Positions 38,879 to 39,733 of a DNA stretch of 39,733 nucleotides are shown piece after piece. Numbering within the stretch: the first letter of the stretch is position 1; every line of letters begins with the position of its first letter. The notes beneath the pieces are model-generated. The model was not told where the DNA came from and made no database searches. It saw only the letters and a list, made by a program, of their open reading frames with translations. The translations under genes and the position numbers were made by a program. This stretch comes from an uncultured Verrucomicrobiales bacterium (lineage in GTDB: Bacteria > Verrucomicrobiota > Verrucomicrobiia > Limisphaerales > Palsa-1400), in assembly GCA_903927905.1 (NCBI GenBank), contig CAIYOY010000128.1, positions 1-39,733 of the forward strand, written 5' to 3'.

Positions 38879-39598
38879 TTGCAAAACGCTGAAACCAATC
38901 ATTACGCCACGCTAGGGCTGGACCACGGCTGTTCGCTGGCGGAGATCCGGGCCGCTTATCGGCTCCTAGCCAAGCAGCACCACCCCGATCTAAATCCGAA
39001 TTCAGCGGTCTCACTTAAATATACCCAGGAACTCAATCTGGCGCACGAAACCTTGAGCGACCCCGAACGCCGACTCGCTTACGACCGCAAGCTGGAGGAC
39101 GATAAAAAATCCGGAGCACGGCGGACCGGTAAAATTGAGCGGGATATTTCGGAAGAGGTGAGTTTGCGGTTGGAAGATTTTTTCCGCGGCACCACCCGGG
39201 AAGTGACCGTCAGAGATCCCGGCAATCCGAACGGGCGCGAAACTTATCAACTGGTGGTTCCACCGGATACAGCGCCGGGGGCGCGGTTTAAATTGGCGAG
39301 GGCCGATGGCGGCTTTGTGAAAATCCGGGTCAAAGCGCAACCGGGCTACCGTTTCAAAACGCGCGGTTCGGATTTGCGTTGTGATTTGAAAATCAAATCA
39401 GAGCGCGCGACTCAGGGCGGAACGGAAATGATTCAGGGTATCACAGGGGCAACAGTTCGCGTGCCGATTCCGCGCGGAGTGGCACGGGGTGAGGTGGTGA
39501 GGATCGCGGGGGAGGGGTTGCCGAAGCCGCGTGGTGGGCGAGGGGATTTGTTGGTGCGGATTGATTATCGTGTGCTGGTGCAGTTTTCGCGGAGGTGA
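38879..39598 (+). CDS. DnaJ-domain co-chaperone without zinc finger
   Basis: 239 residues. A J domain at residues 8-73 (YATLGLDHGCSLAEIRAAYRLLAKQHHPDLNPN in parts) has the conserved HPD at 35-37, needed to stimulate DnaK ATPase. There is no Gly/Phe-rich region of note and no CxxCxGxG zinc finger. Residues about 90-235 look like the two-part substrate-binding domain of CbpA-type proteins (DFFRGTTREVTV, GITGATVRVPIPRGV, GEGLPKPRGGRGDLLVRIDYRV in parts). Start is TTG 38879: an in-frame stop lies 12 bp upstream and no ATG occurs before the J domain, but the ribosome site is too close, so the start stays uncertain. Confidence 0.8.
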   Translation: MQNAETNHYATLGLDHGCSLAEIRAAYRLLAKQHHPDLNPNSAVSLKYTQELNLAHETLSDPERRLAYDRKLEDDKKSGARRTGKIERDISEEVSLRLEDFFRGTTREVTVRDPGNPNGRETYQLVVPPDTAPGARFKLARADGGFVKIRVKAQPGYRFKTRGSDLRCDLKIKSERATQGGTEMIQGITGATVRVPIPRGVARGEVVRIAGEGLPKPRGGRGDLLVRIDYRVLVQFSRR

Positions 39599-39606
39599 TT
39601 CATTAC

Positions 39607-39733
39607 GGAGTGCGGTCGTCCTCGGCCGCAGCAAGGTGGTTAGCATAAATCGTGTAAAAATTGATCAGAGCCATCGATCCGCACTGACCGTCTTAACTTT
39701 AATCATATCCTTCAACCGCGCCACCTTGCTGCG
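39607..39733. repeat. GGAG-type palindromic element, cut by the window end
   Basis: The left end reads GGAGT, stem GCGGTCG, loop TCCT, stem CGGCCGC (one G-T pair), then AGCAAGGTGG. The last 13 bases of the window (39721-39733) are the exact inverse complement of 39627-39639, so the right end is present but truncated. It starts 8 bp after the DnaJ stop codon. Same family as 4790-4892 and 23857-23966. Confidence 0.7.

Overview
The window looks like a chromosomal segment of a Verrucomicrobiota bacterium, probably of the Pedosphaera/Limisphaerales type. This is an inference from gene style: secreted proteins with the 'LESTTNL...NRFFRL'-like C-terminal module, a ThuA plus beta-propeller protein, a 'DWPQFRGPDGNG' PQQ-propeller, a GNAT-aminotransferase fusion, and abundant short palindromic repeats. 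No rRNA, tRNA, phage, CRISPR array or transposase gene was seen.

Layout. 1-170: a small TIR element with flanking 9-bp direct repeats. 219-3497 (+): a disordered secreted protein, plsY, and a GNAT/class-V aminotransferase fusion. 3498-4918: two palindromic elements flanking a secreted protein gene (-). 4919-6313 (-): a TPR protein. 6400-8155 (-): an AT-richer pair of unknown genes and a possible 29-codon ORF. 8156-9021: an 866-bp non-coding stretch with a 21-bp tandem repeat, a long hairpin, an orphan terminator, a 10-bp tandem repeat and a promoter. 9022-13096 (+): a moxR / DUF58 / BatA-like operon. 13116-16912 (-): moeA, a PilB/GspE-type ATPase and a TPR protein carrying a second GspE-N-like domain. 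16999-22420 (-): an unusual membrane/secretory cluster of a C-terminally anchored protein, a 7-cysteine exported small protein, a MauE/DoxX-like membrane protein with a CPC motif, and a 1022-residue fusion of an O-antigen-ligase-like domain with a degenerate alpha/beta hydrolase and a degenerate transglutaminase-like domain. 22584-25574 (-): glnE, containing an in-frame palindromic element. 25677-26367 (+): a PIN-toxin module. 26403-31562: a membrane protein, a glycosyltransferase, a small exported protein, pyrF and a secreted protein. 31697-38617: an APC permease, a GNAT enzyme, the ThuA/propeller protein, a PhyH dioxygenase and a PQQ-propeller protein. 38879-39598: a DnaJ-like protein. The window ends inside another copy of the palindromic element.

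How parts work together. MoxR, the DUF58 protein and the BatA-like protein form the usual ATPase/vWA envelope module. The PilB-like ATPase and its TPR partner probably belong to a type IV pilus or type II secretion machine whose other parts lie elsewhere. GlnE modifies glutamine synthetase. The ThuA, PhyH and PQQ-propeller genes resemble carbohydrate or C1/sugar-oxidation accessory sets common in Planctomycetes and Verrucomicrobia; substrates cannot be read from sequence.

The best candidates for something undescribed are (1) a family of GGAG(C/T)-ended palindromic elements whose hairpin stems covary between copies, one copy being translated in frame inside GlnE; (2) the Cys-rich peptide / MauE-like / three-domain fusion cluster, in which both enzyme-like domains of the fusion appear to have lost their catalytic residues; and (3) the layered repeat and terminator region upstream of moxR.
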